Source of the DNA: Planomicrobium sp. YIM 101495
Lineage (GTDB): Bacteria > Bacillota > Bacilli > Bacillales_A > Planococcaceae
Direction: 5' to 3'
Length of the DNA stretch: 64,000 nt
NCBI RefSeq assembly: GCF_009707665.1
Contig: NZ_WLZW01000001.1
Coordinates: 1,364,001-1,428,000, forward strand
Each line of letters begins with the position of its first letter. Within the stretch, counting starts at the first letter, position 1. The position numbers and the translations under genes are program-made. Shown here piece after piece: positions 25,550 through 35,194 of the stretch. The notes below the pieces were generated by a model. That model saw nothing but the letters and a program-made list of their open reading frames with translations, was not told the DNA's origin and did not search any database.

Positions 25550-26722
25550 CTATTTTTTTTGCTTTATTACGCCACTACTGTTGACTAAAATAAACGCTAA
25601 AATTATAGCATTCCAAAAGAATCTTTTATTTATTGCATCAATGAAGAAACTCGGGGCTGTTCCAGCAATTAGAATAAGCAGTGCTAAATATGATTTTGTT
25701 CTAAATATTTTTAGAAGTAATAAAATAAAAATGAATAAAAATAATGAAACTCCAACTAATCCTACATCATTTAACATATTCAAAAATGTATTATGTACAA
25801 CAACAGGAGAATTTCCCCAACCATTTCCAAAAAATAAGTTTTCTTTAATCCTTTCCCAAGTTACCTTCCATATTATTGAACGATGTGAACCATCTTCATA
25901 AGAGTTGAAATTAAAAAGTCTTTCCCTAATACTTATTGATAAAAATTTCATAGTTAAGAAGAATCCACTAAAAATTATTATTATTACTGCAGTATACTGT
26001 TTTAATAAGACTTTAATATTTCCTAAAAAAAATGAAATTATCATACTGGTCAAAAATACTAAGGTTAGCGAGAGAAGTCCTCCACGAGATCCTGTCATTA
26101 AAATTGCTAAAAAATTTATTGATAGTATGATTAAATAAAATAACTTATACTTTTTCTCGAATATTAAATAATAAACTGCAATAGTGAACCCAACCAAGTG
26201 AAAAGCAGCTAAATTATTTGGATCAATCTGTACACCAAATAGAGTTAGTACTTGTCTTTGTTCAACACCTGCATAGGCTTCTGAAAAAAAAATGCTGAGC
26301 GTTGCTAGTGAAAAGCTTGATATCAAAGAAACTTTAACTAATAAAAGCGTAAACTGTTTATTGAAATTAACGGCTGTAAATGCAATAAATAAACCTATCA
26401 TACCTATATATGCAAATATATGATTTTTGACTGTACTACTTAGTCCCAGAGGAGACCATAATATTGAAGCAACCATTATAGTAAACCAGGCTAATATTAA
26501 TATATGATATTTTCTTATATACACTGATTTATAAGAAATTAGCAGCATTAAGATTAATGCGAATATATAGTATTTCAATAATGAGGATCCTAAAATTCCA
26601 TTGAGATATCCTTCATAAAAACTAAGGAAAAAGTAGCCGCCAATAATGATACTTAGTAGAAAACTAGGAGTATACAAACTATTTGTTTCTTTTATCGAAT
26701 AATTATGGGTATTATTTTTCAA
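25550..26722 (-). CDS. wzy: Wzy-type O-antigen/capsule polymerase (O-antigen ligase family)
   Basis: A 390-residue membrane protein with about 10-11 hydrophobic segments and one larger outer loop (about residues 250-310) containing RERLFNFNSYEDGSHRSIIW and FGNGWGNSPVVVHNTFLNML. The loop, with its RxxxW and H-N-xx-L pattern, is that of the Wzy/WaaL (O-antigen ligase-like) family. It would polymerise repeat units outside the membrane. The start is TTG 26722, behind GAAGGGTGAA. Sequence conservation in this family is low, so the call rests on topology, loop motif and place in the cluster. Confidence 0.8.
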   Translation of the reverse strand: MKNNTHNYSIKETNSLYTPSFLLSIIIGGYFFLSFYEGYLNGILGSSLLKYYIFALILMLLISYKSVYIRKYHILILAWFTIMVASILWSPLGLSSTVKNHIFAYIGMIGLFIAFTAVNFNKQFTLLLVKVSLISSFSLATLSIFFSEAYAGVEQRQVLTLFGVQIDPNNLAAFHLVGFTIAVYYLIFEKKYKLFYLIILSINFLAILMTGSRGGLLSLTLVFLTSMIISFFLGNIKVLLKQYTAVIIIIFSGFFLTMKFLSISIRERLFNFNSYEDGSHRSIIWKVTWERIKENLFFGNGWGNSPVVVHNTFLNMLNDVGLVGVSLFLFIFILLLLKIFRTKSYLALLILIAGTAPSFFIDAINKRFFWNAIILAFILVNSSGVIKQKK

Positions 26723-27026
26723 TTTATTTCACCCTTCAAAAGGAAGTTCTTTTAAGAAGACTGTACTATCCTTTAAAAATACTAAAACATTCGAAACAAC
26801 AAATCACTTTCATTTTGCAGCTTTTATGTTTTAAATAAATATGTTGAAGATACTATTGCAATTTAGAAATTTAGAACTCCATTCACCATTTTAAATAGTT
26901 AATAATAAGTTCCCTCCAAATTAAAAACATTTAAAGACTCTAAACATGATTTTGATAGCTTTTCAATTAAAATTCTCTATTATATTTGCAGGTAGTTGTC
27001 TTACCCTCTAATCAAAAGTATTTCTG
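26723..27026. other. A/T-rich intergenic gap inside the polysaccharide locus
   Basis: 304 bp between a glycosyltransferase stop and the wzy start, very A/T-rich. I see no reading frame, terminator stem or clear promoter. It is the longest gap inside the locus apart from the cpsD-epsC gap and may mark a recombination joint. Confidence 0.5.
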
Positions 27027-28310
27027 TCAATTTCCAAGAACCTTCTTAAAAAAATTTTCGTAATTAACCTCAGAATTGTAGTAAGTTTTACAATGAATAA
27101 ATGCACTTTCTCTCATCTTTGCCATTTTATTTTCATTATCATTATCTTTAACGAATTGAATTAAAGAATCCGCAATTTCCTTAGGAGTGGGATTAGATTT
27201 TAATAGAATTCCATTTTCATTATTCTTAATTATTTCTGATATACCACCCACGTCTCTTGCCATACTCGGAATTCCATTAATTGCAGCTTCCATTATCGAT
27301 ACTGGAACCCCCTCTATATCACTGAGATTTATAAATAAATTCACAAAATTTTCATTATAATATTTCAAGACATCTTTATTTTGGACGTGTCCTTTAAATT
27401 CATATTTAATATTCTTTTTATTATTCAGCATTTCAAATGCAAAATTTTTAGTAGCGTCTAATAATTCTCCATCACCAAAGTGAACCCATTGTATGATAAT
27501 ATTTTCAGGCAAATAACTTAATGCAAGAATTAACAAATCGAGTCGCTTTAAAGACACTACGTTTGAACAACTTACTAGTGTAAAATTTTTTGTGGATTTC
27601 AACCATAATTTCTCGTAATGTTTTTTGTTAAAATTTTCTTCCTCGACTTTTATCCCCAACCTTGAAATTAATTGCTTTGAACTTATACTTATATTTAATT
27701 TTTCCAACATTTTATTATATTCAGCTTGTGTATACTCAGAAATGAAATAAGTTTCATCGATATACATTTCTAGTTCGCTTCTAAAAGGAATATAAAGAGT
27801 CTCATCTCTTACTTCAAAAGCATGACATCTTGCTATTACTTTCCCTTTGAATCCTGAAGATTTATATTTTGCAATTGCTGTTGCCATATCTGACATCCAA
27901 TAAGAGTAAAGAATCAAATGTTGATTTTCTTTTGGCACAGTATTTTTTAGAAATAGTTCTACTCTTTTAGTAATCATTAACGATCTAAACAAACTCGTTA
28001 AAACTCCCTTAAAGGAATATTTTTTCACCAACTTATTTCGTTTAATAAATCGTAATTCATTGAAATTTTTTTGTTTGAATAGGCTAGCAAGTGCAAAGAA
28101 AAAGCATGTCAAATATCGATATTTTCGATCTAGCTTGACTACGTTAATTCCCTCTGGAATTCTTCTCGTTAAGCTCTTATTCTGTCCCATTGAAACTATT
28201 GTAATTTCACTAAAGTACTTCGAAATCTCTAATAACTCGCTCTCCAAAAAAGTTTCAATTTTTCCGAACGGAAAATCTTGTGTGAAAATAAAGATTTTAT
28301 TGATAGTCAT
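27027..28310 (-). CDS. Glycosyltransferase family 4
   Basis: A 427-residue GT-B enzyme. ATG 28310 follows ATAGGGGAGA, seven bases past the stop of the upstream gene. The N-terminal lobe begins IFIFTQDFPFGKIETFLESE. Donor-site residues are in the C-terminal lobe: LVSCSNVVSLKRLDLLI near 245, FVNLFINLSDIEGVPVSIMEAAINGIPSMARDVGGISEII near 345-385 with the E-x7-E motif. It adds a sugar to the repeat unit in the cytoplasm; donor unknown. Codon use is strongly A/T-rich. Confidence 0.85.
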   Translation of the reverse strand: MTINKIFIFTQDFPFGKIETFLESELLEISKYFSEITIVSMGQNKSLTRRIPEGINVVKLDRKYRYLTCFFFALASLFKQKNFNELRFIKRNKLVKKYSFKGVLTSLFRSLMITKRVELFLKNTVPKENQHLILYSYWMSDMATAIAKYKSSGFKGKVIARCHAFEVRDETLYIPFRSELEMYIDETYFISEYTQAEYNKMLEKLNISISSKQLISRLGIKVEEENFNKKHYEKLWLKSTKNFTLVSCSNVVSLKRLDLLILALSYLPENIIIQWVHFGDGELLDATKNFAFEMLNNKKNIKYEFKGHVQNKDVLKYYNENFVNLFINLSDIEGVPVSIMEAAINGIPSMARDVGGISEIIKNNENGILLKSNPTPKEIADSLIQFVKDNDNENKMAKMRESAFIHCKTYYNSEVNYENFFKKVLGN

Positions 28311-28316
28311 TCTCCC

Positions 28317-29516
28317 CTATCTCATTGCCCTAAAAAATTTTTCGTGTTCTTTATCTAAAAGTTCTGTGTATTCTCGAACTATATCTTTGTAGTCGAAATT
28401 TTCTTTCACAAAACTAGTTGCATTGTTTTTATAAACTTCTATTTCCGTTTTACTCATTACAGCAAATTCCATTATCTTTTCCCTTATATCTTGTTCTGAA
28501 TTTTTTTTAAATACTTTGCCATTCATATGTGATAGTCTATCTTTGTTGATATTGTTGTCTTCAGCCACTACTGGTAAACCACAGGCTTGTGCGTCAAAGA
28601 AGCTTAAACTGCATTGACGAGGAAATATACACAAATCTGCACTTTGATAATACTTAGCAAGATCAATATACTTTTGTGTCGGAAATCTTAGAATTTTATT
28701 CTTAGAGTTCATGAATATTTCCTCAACTTCACGTCCATAATCTCCTTGCGAGTTTCCTACAACAATTAGAACAATTTTTCGCTTTATTTCTTTAAATCTT
28801 TCTGAAAAAGCAGTTGCTAAAAGTTTCCCTCCCTTTGTCTCGTCTAATTTACCTGTATATATAATCACGAAATCTTCATTGGATAAACCGTTTCCTTCTC
28901 TAAAAGCAGTTCGCTCCTTGTCATTCGGATGAAATAATAAGGTGTCTGATCCTACTGAGATCCATGGGCTTAGACTAAGAGGAATGCCTAAATATCTTTC
29001 AACATAATTGTCATCTTGCGTTCTTATCACTTTTACTTCATTTTCAACAATAATCGGCGTAACAAATAGCTTGTATAGATTTTTAAAAACTTTACTAAAT
29101 CTATTTTTTGAAGCCATTTCGAGCATATGACTATCTAAGACTAAAGGATATTTTAGTTTCTTAAGCCTTAAAATATATTGGATCCCAATTAGGGTGTCGT
29201 TCCCATGAACATAAAGTATATCAGGTTTTAATTCTTCTACTTTTGTGAAAATAACTTTCTTAAATACTGCTCTTCCACTTAAAAACCTTTTTATCGGAAG
29301 TCGTATTATTTTTACTCCGGTCTCTTTTTCATATCTTTTATCCGCTTTTTCAATATTTTCTTTGCCAAAAAAACTTGTTAATCCATCTGGAACTTTTTCC
29401 ATTTCAGAAGTAATAACAATAACTTCATGGCCTAGTTTTACCATATATTTGGGTAATATATTTATTTGATACCCTGCCTCTGGGTGAAAGAAATCTTCTA
29501 TATGAATGATTTTCAA
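28317..29516 (-). CDS. Glycosyltransferase family 4
   Basis: A 399-residue GT-B enzyme. The start is TTG 29516, overlapping the stop of the upstream gene by four bases (TTGA), so translation is probably coupled. It opens KIIHIEDFFHPEAGYQINIL. The C-terminal lobe has IIYTGKLDETKGGKLLA near 210-226 and ADLCIFPRQCSLSFFDAQACGLPVVAEDNN near 292-321. Conserved SFFDAQACGLPVV is the GT4 nucleotide-sugar site with the first Glu replaced by Asp or shifted. Cytosolic, membrane-associated by function. Donor unknown. Confidence 0.85.
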   Translation of the reverse strand: MKIIHIEDFFHPEAGYQINILPKYMVKLGHEVIVITSEMEKVPDGLTSFFGKENIEKADKRYEKETGVKIIRLPIKRFLSGRAVFKKVIFTKVEELKPDILYVHGNDTLIGIQYILRLKKLKYPLVLDSHMLEMASKNRFSKVFKNLYKLFVTPIIVENEVKVIRTQDDNYVERYLGIPLSLSPWISVGSDTLLFHPNDKERTAFREGNGLSNEDFVIIYTGKLDETKGGKLLATAFSERFKEIKRKIVLIVVGNSQGDYGREVEEIFMNSKNKILRFPTQKYIDLAKYYQSADLCIFPRQCSLSFFDAQACGLPVVAEDNNINKDRLSHMNGKVFKKNSEQDIREKIMEFAVMSKTEIEVYKNNATSFVKENFDYKDIVREYTELLDKEHEKFFRAMR

Positions 29517-30712
29517 TTTTTTTCATCACCTTTATAACATTTGATATACTCTTTAAATTTGCTGTTTTTGTCGAATTGTAATGAATAGTCTCGGTACTCT
29601 TTTCTATTGAACTCGGATTTTTGAATAGATTTTATTACTTTGTACAATTCTTCGACATTTTCTTTTTCAATTACAAAGTTCTTGTCTCTTACACTTTCTG
29701 GACTACCTCCTGTATCGAATGTAATTACAGGAGTTCCACAAGCTAATGCTTCAATGTTAGTTGTAGGGAAGTTATCTTCAAGAGTTGGATTTACAAAGAC
29801 ATTAGCGCTAGAGTATATTTCTGCTAACTCTTTGACACTATTCGTTCGCTCAATTGCAATTATATTATCGGGAAGCACTTTTTTTTGTTCATTTGATATA
29901 CCAACTAAAACAATAGATTTATCAGAACTAATTTTCTTTGATAGTTCTAAGAAGAATTCCAAGCCTTTTCTTTTCTCCCATACACTTGCTACCCCTAAAA
30001 TAATAAACTTATCATTTATTTGATTTTTCACTTTAAAATTCCCTATTGTTGGTTTGAAGTTTTCTAAATTTATTCCGTTATTAATTACTTTCACTGGATA
30101 TTCACTTAAGAAAGATTCTTTTACCAATTCTGCAAGCCATATTGAAGGTGTAACAATGGTCAAGTCTTTAACCCCAGTGAAGGCAATTTTCTTTCTTCTG
30201 AAATTATTTTTTGAGTTATTAATTCCCCAACTGGCTGGATAGCTACCCGGCTGAATACATTTATTGTCTCCATCTAATTTCCAACAATCACACCCTACAT
30301 AATCAAAATAAGCACAATGTCCTGTAAAAGCCCAACAATCATGTAAAGTCCAAACTACTTTTTTATCTGCGATTTTCAAGTACTTGAAAAGTATCTCTAC
30401 ATTAATATAGTATCCGTGAATATTATGTAAATGAATAACATCTGGATTAATTTTTTCTATTTTCCTAATTAATTCTTTTGTTGCTCGTGTAGATGAAAAA
30501 CCATGCTGATCTAACATCCTGGTTTTAGCGACGTGAATATAGTTATCTATTTTATTCCCTATTTTAATTGTTTTTTCGCAATTTATTGCATCTCCTCGAC
30601 CAAATGCAATCCAGCTTTCATATCCTTGCTGCTTTAGGAGTGAATGTATATCCGTAGCAATTCTACCTGTACTTCCCGTGCCACAGACTGAATTAATTTG
30701 CAATACCTTCAT
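29513..30712 (-). CDS. Glycosyltransferase family 4
   Basis: A 399-residue GT-B enzyme. The start is ATG 30712 (MKVLQINSVCGTGSTGRIAT); a longer frame from 30724 would overlap its own GGAGG site. It contains DVIHLHNIHGYYINVEIL and a Cys-rich stretch, CWAFTGHCAYFDYVGCDCWK (near 133-152), that is common in GT4 enzymes of this capsule subgroup. The donor site is VFVNPTLEDNFPTTNIEALACGTPVITFDTGGSPE near 305-340 with E-x7-E. The gene begins four bases inside the capG stop region, so the two are coupled. Confidence 0.87.
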   Translation of the reverse strand: MKVLQINSVCGTGSTGRIATDIHSLLKQQGYESWIAFGRGDAINCEKTIKIGNKIDNYIHVAKTRMLDQHGFSSTRATKELIRKIEKINPDVIHLHNIHGYYINVEILFKYLKIADKKVVWTLHDCWAFTGHCAYFDYVGCDCWKLDGDNKCIQPGSYPASWGINNSKNNFRRKKIAFTGVKDLTIVTPSIWLAELVKESFLSEYPVKVINNGINLENFKPTIGNFKVKNQINDKFIILGVASVWEKRKGLEFFLELSKKISSDKSIVLVGISNEQKKVLPDNIIAIERTNSVKELAEIYSSANVFVNPTLEDNFPTTNIEALACGTPVITFDTGGSPESVRDKNFVIEKENVEELYKVIKSIQKSEFNRKEYRDYSLQFDKNSKFKEYIKCYKGDEKN

Positions 30713-31836
30713 GATTTCCTCCATACAACTCTATTCACATAATGCGTATAAGACAGAATAATTCTAACCACTTTATCCGATACATTTGGCATCGAATAGT
30801 CCGCAACTTGTCTCAATGTTCTTTCTTTTTGCGTCTCTAAAACAGTCAACCCTTGAAGGATTCTCTCTTTATCAAGTCCAATCATCATTACTGAACCTTC
30901 TTCCATTGCTTCTGGTCTTTCATGAGCTTCACGGATGTTAAGTGCTTTGAATCCAAGAATCGAAGATTCCTCGCTGATTGTTCCACTGTCGCTTAGAACT
31001 GCCTTGGCTTTCGCTTGCAGCTTTACATAATCATTAAACCCGAGTGGCTTCATCATTTTTATAAATGAATTAAACTTGATTCTTTTAGAATCAATCATCT
31101 TTTGTGTTCTTGGATGCGTGCTCATAATAATCGGCATCCTATACTTCTCCGCAATTGCGTTTAAGCTATCACATAGATTCATGAAATTCCTTTCGGAGTT
31201 GATATTTTCTTCTCGATGAGCTGACACTACGAAGTATGTATCTTCTTTAAGATTCAACCTTTGAACTATATCTGATTTTTCAATGTCTTCTTTTCTTGAT
31301 TTCAGCACTTCAAACATTGGACTACCTGTCTTAATAATACGATCTGCTGGCAAGCCTTCTTTGAGTAGATACTCTCTTGCGATATCACTGTATGTTAGAT
31401 TGATATCTGCAGTATGATCCACGATCTTTCTGTTGGTTTCTTCTGGAACACGCTGATCGAAGCAACGGTTGCCTGCTTCCATATGGAAAATTGGAATTTG
31501 TCTTCTCTTCGCTGCAATTGCACTTAGACAACTGTTCGTGTCTCCTAGTACTAACATTGCTTCTGGTTGTGCCTCTTCAAGAATTGGATCGATCTTTACG
31601 AGGATGTTGCCAATCGTCTCCACTGCTGTACCGTTTGCTGCATTCAAGAAATAGTCTGGCTTTCTAAGCTTGAAGTCTTCGAAAAATACTTCATTCAGCT
31701 CATAATCATAGTTTTGGCCAGTGTGGACCAGAATATGCTCGATTGCATTCGATTCTTCCAATTTATTAATAACAGCGGACAAGCGGATAATCTCTGGCCG
31801 CGTTCCCACAACTGTCATGACTTTTAGTTTTTTCAT
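30709..31836 (-). CDS. capG: UDP-L-FucNAc pathway 2-epimerase (CapG/FnlC/WbjD type)
   Basis: A 375-residue enzyme of the non-hydrolysing UDP-GlcNAc 2-epimerase superfamily. The start is ATG 31836 (MKKLKVMTVVGTRPEIIRLS) directly after GGAGGTTTGAA. The motifs are GTRPEIIRLSAV (about 9-20), VLGDTNSCLSAI (about 94-105), HMEAGNRCFDQRVPEETNR (about 117-135), SAHREENI (about 210-217) and DSGTISEESSILG. The NRCFDQRVPEE version is that of the CapG/FnlC branch, which makes UDP-L-FucNAc from UDP-2-acetamido-2,6-dideoxy-L-talose. Neighbours capE and capF give the two earlier steps. It cannot be assumed to replace the broken wecB. Confidence 0.9.
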   Translation of the reverse strand: MKKLKVMTVVGTRPEIIRLSAVINKLEESNAIEHILVHTGQNYDYELNEVFFEDFKLRKPDYFLNAANGTAVETIGNILVKIDPILEEAQPEAMLVLGDTNSCLSAIAAKRRQIPIFHMEAGNRCFDQRVPEETNRKIVDHTADINLTYSDIAREYLLKEGLPADRIIKTGSPMFEVLKSRKEDIEKSDIVQRLNLKEDTYFVVSAHREENINSERNFMNLCDSLNAIAEKYRMPIIMSTHPRTQKMIDSKRIKFNSFIKMMKPLGFNDYVKLQAKAKAVLSDSGTISEESSILGFKALNIREAHERPEAMEEGSVMMIGLDKERILQGLTVLETQKERTLRQVADYSMPNVSDKVVRIILSYTHYVNRVVWRKS

Positions 31837-31837
31837 T

Positions 31838-32947
31838 TCAAACCTCCACAAAATAAGTATCAGGATTGTCGGGGTCGAAGCTTTCGTTTGCCCACATGAC
31901 AGTTACCATATCGGACTCCCCGAGATTCTCAATATTATGCGTATAACCTACCGGGATATCCACAATCTCTAAGCTCTCCCCATCGACAAAGTACTCGATT
32001 ACCTCATTTGAATCTACTTTACGGAAACGGATAACCCCTTTGCCACACACAACTAAAAACTTCTCATTCTTCGTATGGTGCCAATGATTCCCTTTTGTAA
32101 TACCAGGCTTCGAAATGTTCACAGAAACTTGCCCGCGATCTGGAGTGCGGAGAAACTCAGTAAAGGATCCTCTGTTGTCTTTATTCATCTTCAATTTATA
32201 AGAAAACTCATCTTCAGGGAGGAAGCTTAAGTATGTGCTGTATAGTTTTTTCGTAAGCGGATCTCCCAAGTTTGAAACTTCTAGATTTGTTCTGCTTTCT
32301 TTAAAACTATTGATTGTTTGTGCGAGCTCGCCTAGCTTAATCTTATGCGTCACAGGCACTTCGCAATACTCGCCAGATCGAGTCGGTGTTCCTGCAAGTG
32401 CATTTAAGAACTCTTTTAACACATCATCGATATAAGACAGCGTCAATTCTGCATCAGGATTGTTCACCTGGATCTCTAAGCCTCTTGCAATGTTATGGCA
32501 GTATGTCGCTACTACCGTATTGTAGTTCGGCTTGCTCCATTTGCCGAAAAGGTTTGGTAGGCGATAAACATAGACTGCTGCACCTGTCTCTTGGCCATGA
32601 GCAAAAACTGAATCTTCTCCAGATTTTTTACTCGCGCCGTAAGGATTTTCATTCTGTGCTTGAATGGAAGAAGTTACGAGTACATGAGCCTTATTCTTAT
32701 GCTTCTTTAAGAATGACAGAAGCTGCGCAGTCAGTTCGTAATTGCCTTCCATGAATTCACTTTCATTTTGCGGGCGGTTAGTTCCCGCCAAATGAAATAC
32801 GAAATCGCTATTCGCTGCGAACCGCTCCAAGTCCTCTAAAGAATGTTCTCGCGTGAAAAGCTGAAGATCTGAAAATCCTTTGTTATGAAGTTCAGCGACA
32901 AGGTTCTTACCTACAAATCCATTTGCTCCCGTTACGAGAATTTTCAT
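31838..32947 (-). CDS. capF: UDP-L-FucNAc pathway reductase with cupin domain (CapF/FnlB)
   Basis: A 369-residue bifunctional protein. The start is ATG 32947 (MKILVTGANGFVGKNLVAEL), overlapping the capE stop by four bases (ATGA). Residues about 1-245 are an SDR with GANGFVG (7-13) and a Tyr-x-x-x-Lys region in NPYGASKKSG (near 103). Residues about 250-369 are a cupin with GNHWHHTKNEKFLVV (near 285-299), whose histidines bind zinc in S. aureus CapF. CapF uses the cupin for C3 epimerisation and the SDR for C4 reduction. It stands between capE and capG, in the order of the pathway. Confidence 0.92.
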   Translation of the reverse strand: MKILVTGANGFVGKNLVAELHNKGFSDLQLFTREHSLEDLERFAANSDFVFHLAGTNRPQNESEFMEGNYELTAQLLSFLKKHKNKAHVLVTSSIQAQNENPYGASKKSGEDSVFAHGQETGAAVYVYRLPNLFGKWSKPNYNTVVATYCHNIARGLEIQVNNPDAELTLSYIDDVLKEFLNALAGTPTRSGEYCEVPVTHKIKLGELAQTINSFKESRTNLEVSNLGDPLTKKLYSTYLSFLPEDEFSYKLKMNKDNRGSFTEFLRTPDRGQVSVNISKPGITKGNHWHHTKNEKFLVVCGKGVIRFRKVDSNEVIEYFVDGESLEIVDIPVGYTHNIENLGESDMVTVMWANESFDPDNPDTYFVEV

Positions 32948-33966
32948 GATAGCGGCCATCCTTTAAGTTCATTTTGGATATACGGAAGCGCGAGAAGCTT
33001 CTCTTTAATCTGTGCAACAGTAAGACGCTCTGTATTATGTGAGTTGTACTCTTTTTCTTCAGTAATCTCTTGATCACCTTCATCGAAATACTTCTCATAG
33101 TTAAGGTCGCGGTTATCTGCTGGCACGCGGTAAAAGCCGGTCATATCTTCTGCAACAACGTGCTCTTCACGTGTGAGTAAAGTTTCAAATGCTTTTTCTC
33201 CGTGACGGGTACCAATGATTTTCACTTCAGCGTCACTATTGAATAGCTCTTTAATAGCTTGCGCCAAGTCAGCAATTGTCGAAGCTGGCGATTTTTGGAC
33301 CATGATGTCCCCTGCATCCGCATTCTCAAATGCGAATACAACCAATTCAACTGCTTCTTCCAAGCTCATCAAGAATCTTGTCATGTTCGGATCAGTTACA
33401 GTAAGTGGCTTTCCTGCTTTCAGTTGCTCGACAAATAATGGGATGACCGATCCACGAGATGCCATGACGTTGCCATAGCGGGTTCCACAAATCAATGTTT
33501 TTTCAGGTTTCACAGTTTTGGCTTTTGCAACGAAAACCTTCTCCATCATTGCTTTTGAAATGCCCATCGCATTGATTGGATAAGCAGCTTTGTCAGTGGA
33601 TAGGCAGATGACCTTTTTCACGCCGAAATTAATAGAAGCATTCAACACATTCTCAGTACCAATTACGTTCGTTTTTACCGCTTCCATCGGGAAGAACTCA
33701 CAAGAAGGTACTTGTTTTAGTGCCGCAGCGTGGAACACGTAATCTACATCGTTCATTGCATACTGCACACTTGCAAGGTCTCTTACATCCCCTATGTAGA
33801 ATTTCAATTTTTCATTGTTATAGAGTTTGCGCATGTCGTCTTGTTTCTTTTCGTCTCTGGAAAAAATCCGAATTTCTTTAATATCTGTTTCTAAAAATCG
33901 TTCCATTACAGCGTGGCCAAAAGAGCCAGTGCCCCCTGTAATCAGTAAAGTTTTTCCTGAAAACAT
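32944..33966 (-). CDS. capE: UDP-GlcNAc 4,6-dehydratase/5-epimerase (CapE/FnlA)
   Basis: A 340-residue soluble SDR that starts UDP-L-FucNAc synthesis by inverting 4,6-dehydration of UDP-GlcNAc. ATG 33966 follows GGAGGTTTAAT. It has TGGTGSFGHAV (residues 10-20), the catalytic set CLSTDKAAYPINAMGISKAMMEK (about 123-145; Thr-Asp-Lys plus Met-x-x-x-Lys in place of Tyr-x-x-x-Lys), and RYGNVMASRGSVIPLF (about 167-182). The lack of membrane segments separates it from the PglF-type dehydratase at 37711. It is two bases after the WbuB-like gene. Confidence 0.93.
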   Translation of the reverse strand: MFSGKTLLITGGTGSFGHAVMERFLETDIKEIRIFSRDEKKQDDMRKLYNNEKLKFYIGDVRDLASVQYAMNDVDYVFHAAALKQVPSCEFFPMEAVKTNVIGTENVLNASINFGVKKVICLSTDKAAYPINAMGISKAMMEKVFVAKAKTVKPEKTLICGTRYGNVMASRGSVIPLFVEQLKAGKPLTVTDPNMTRFLMSLEEAVELVVFAFENADAGDIMVQKSPASTIADLAQAIKELFNSDAEVKIIGTRHGEKAFETLLTREEHVVAEDMTGFYRVPADNRDLNYEKYFDEGDQEITEEKEYNSHNTERLTVAQIKEKLLALPYIQNELKGWPLS

Positions 33967-33967
33967 A

Positions 33968-35191
33968 TTAAACCTCCATGTCTTGATTAAGAGCGACCAT
34001 ATGCTCCTGAATTAATTTAACTGAATCTTTTACATCAAAATTCTCACATAAGTAGTTAAAACCATTCTGCCCCATTGCTTTTCTAAGCTCAGCATTATGG
34101 ATTAGGTTATTTAATTTCCCATTGAAACTTTTAATATTCCCTGCAATCGCATAATCCCCAGCTTTTGAATCTATAAGCATTTCTCCAAAATCTGTGCTTT
34201 CGTCAATAGCTGCTAACACAGGGAGCCTTTTTTCAAAATACGATAGAACCCTTGAAGGATAGTTCGGAATAGTGAATCTCTGGTCTAAGAAGACCAATCC
34301 TATGTCAGCTTCGTTCAACATTTTTTCGTAATCTGATCTTGGCAATGAATTTAATAACAGCGCATTATCAATTTTATTTTCTTTAATTGCTTCTGCTACC
34401 AATTCTCTCTCGGTACCCCGTCCTACTAGTAAAAAGAATATGTCTTTATTAGATTTATTATCTTTCAATATTTCACAAACAAATTCCATTCCTTGCGGCT
34501 TGCCCATATTCCCTCCATACACTGCTAGAACTGCTGAATCAGGAATATTATATTTCTTTCTAAATTCATTAGAACTATCATATTTAGCTTCAGCTATTTT
34601 TTTAGCGTTCGGGAAGATTCTCACCTTCCCCCTATTAATTGACGGATTATGTTCCAGCACATATTGTCGGTTACCTTCTGACATTGCACCAATAATTGAA
34701 GCAGTTTCATAAAGCTTTTTTTCTTTGTTTTTGAAGTAATAGTAAGCTGGATGTTTTTTCGTTAAAATTCCGATATCCAATGCGTTTTGCGGAAAGATAT
34801 CTTTTAACATCAAATAAGAAGGGCAATCAAAGTATTTCATCGCCCACTCCACTACCGATGCTGTAGTAACTGGAGGCGATTCAAATAAAATTAAATCAAA
34901 TTCCCTATCTTTCAAATGGCCCTTAATGGCACTCTTGAACTGGTATTGCATCAATAATATTGTAGTTCCTTTTTCAACTATATTTACGTCGTACAAGTTT
35001 CCTGTAGTTACACGGAGCACTTCCATATTACGTTCTTTAAGTGATACCGTCTTAGAAGATTTCTTCTTTTCCTCAGAAACTACTACAGTAACTTGATGAT
35101 TTTCTTTTACCAGCTCTTCCGCTAAGTCCGTGTATATTGTCGAGCTTTCTTCAGGCTTAGGAAAAGAAGTTGAGATGTATAGTATCTTCAT
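33968..35191 (-). CDS. Glycosyltransferase, WbuB-like (probable L-FucNAc transferase)
   Basis: A 407-residue GT4 enzyme starting MKILYISTSFPKPEESSTIYT. It resembles WbuB/CapM-type enzymes found next to fnlABC/capEFG: LILFESPPVTTASVVEWAMK (near 103), YLMLKDIFPQNALDIGIL (near 125-142) and KEKKLYETASIIGAMSEGN (near 155). The donor-site part is AVYGGNMGKPQGMEFV near 230 and DIGLVFLDQRFTIPNYPSRVLSYFEKRLPVLAAI near 298-331. Next to three genes that make UDP-L-FucNAc, it is the best candidate to transfer that sugar as the second residue of the repeat unit; the link is inferred. Confidence 0.8.
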   Translation of the reverse strand: MKILYISTSFPKPEESSTIYTDLAEELVKENHQVTVVVSEEKKKSSKTVSLKERNMEVLRVTTGNLYDVNIVEKGTTILLMQYQFKSAIKGHLKDREFDLILFESPPVTTASVVEWAMKYFDCPSYLMLKDIFPQNALDIGILTKKHPAYYYFKNKEKKLYETASIIGAMSEGNRQYVLEHNPSINRGKVRIFPNAKKIAEAKYDSSNEFRKKYNIPDSAVLAVYGGNMGKPQGMEFVCEILKDNKSNKDIFFLLVGRGTERELVAEAIKENKIDNALLLNSLPRSDYEKMLNEADIGLVFLDQRFTIPNYPSRVLSYFEKRLPVLAAIDESTDFGEMLIDSKAGDYAIAGNIKSFNGKLNNLIHNAELRKAMGQNGFNYLCENFDVKDSVKLIQEHMVALNQDMEV

Positions 35192-35194
35192 TGC

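Noticed and set aside
30709-31836. capG as a functional replacement of wecB
   Set aside because: Sequence motifs and neighbours place it in the L-FucNAc branch, which uses a different substrate.
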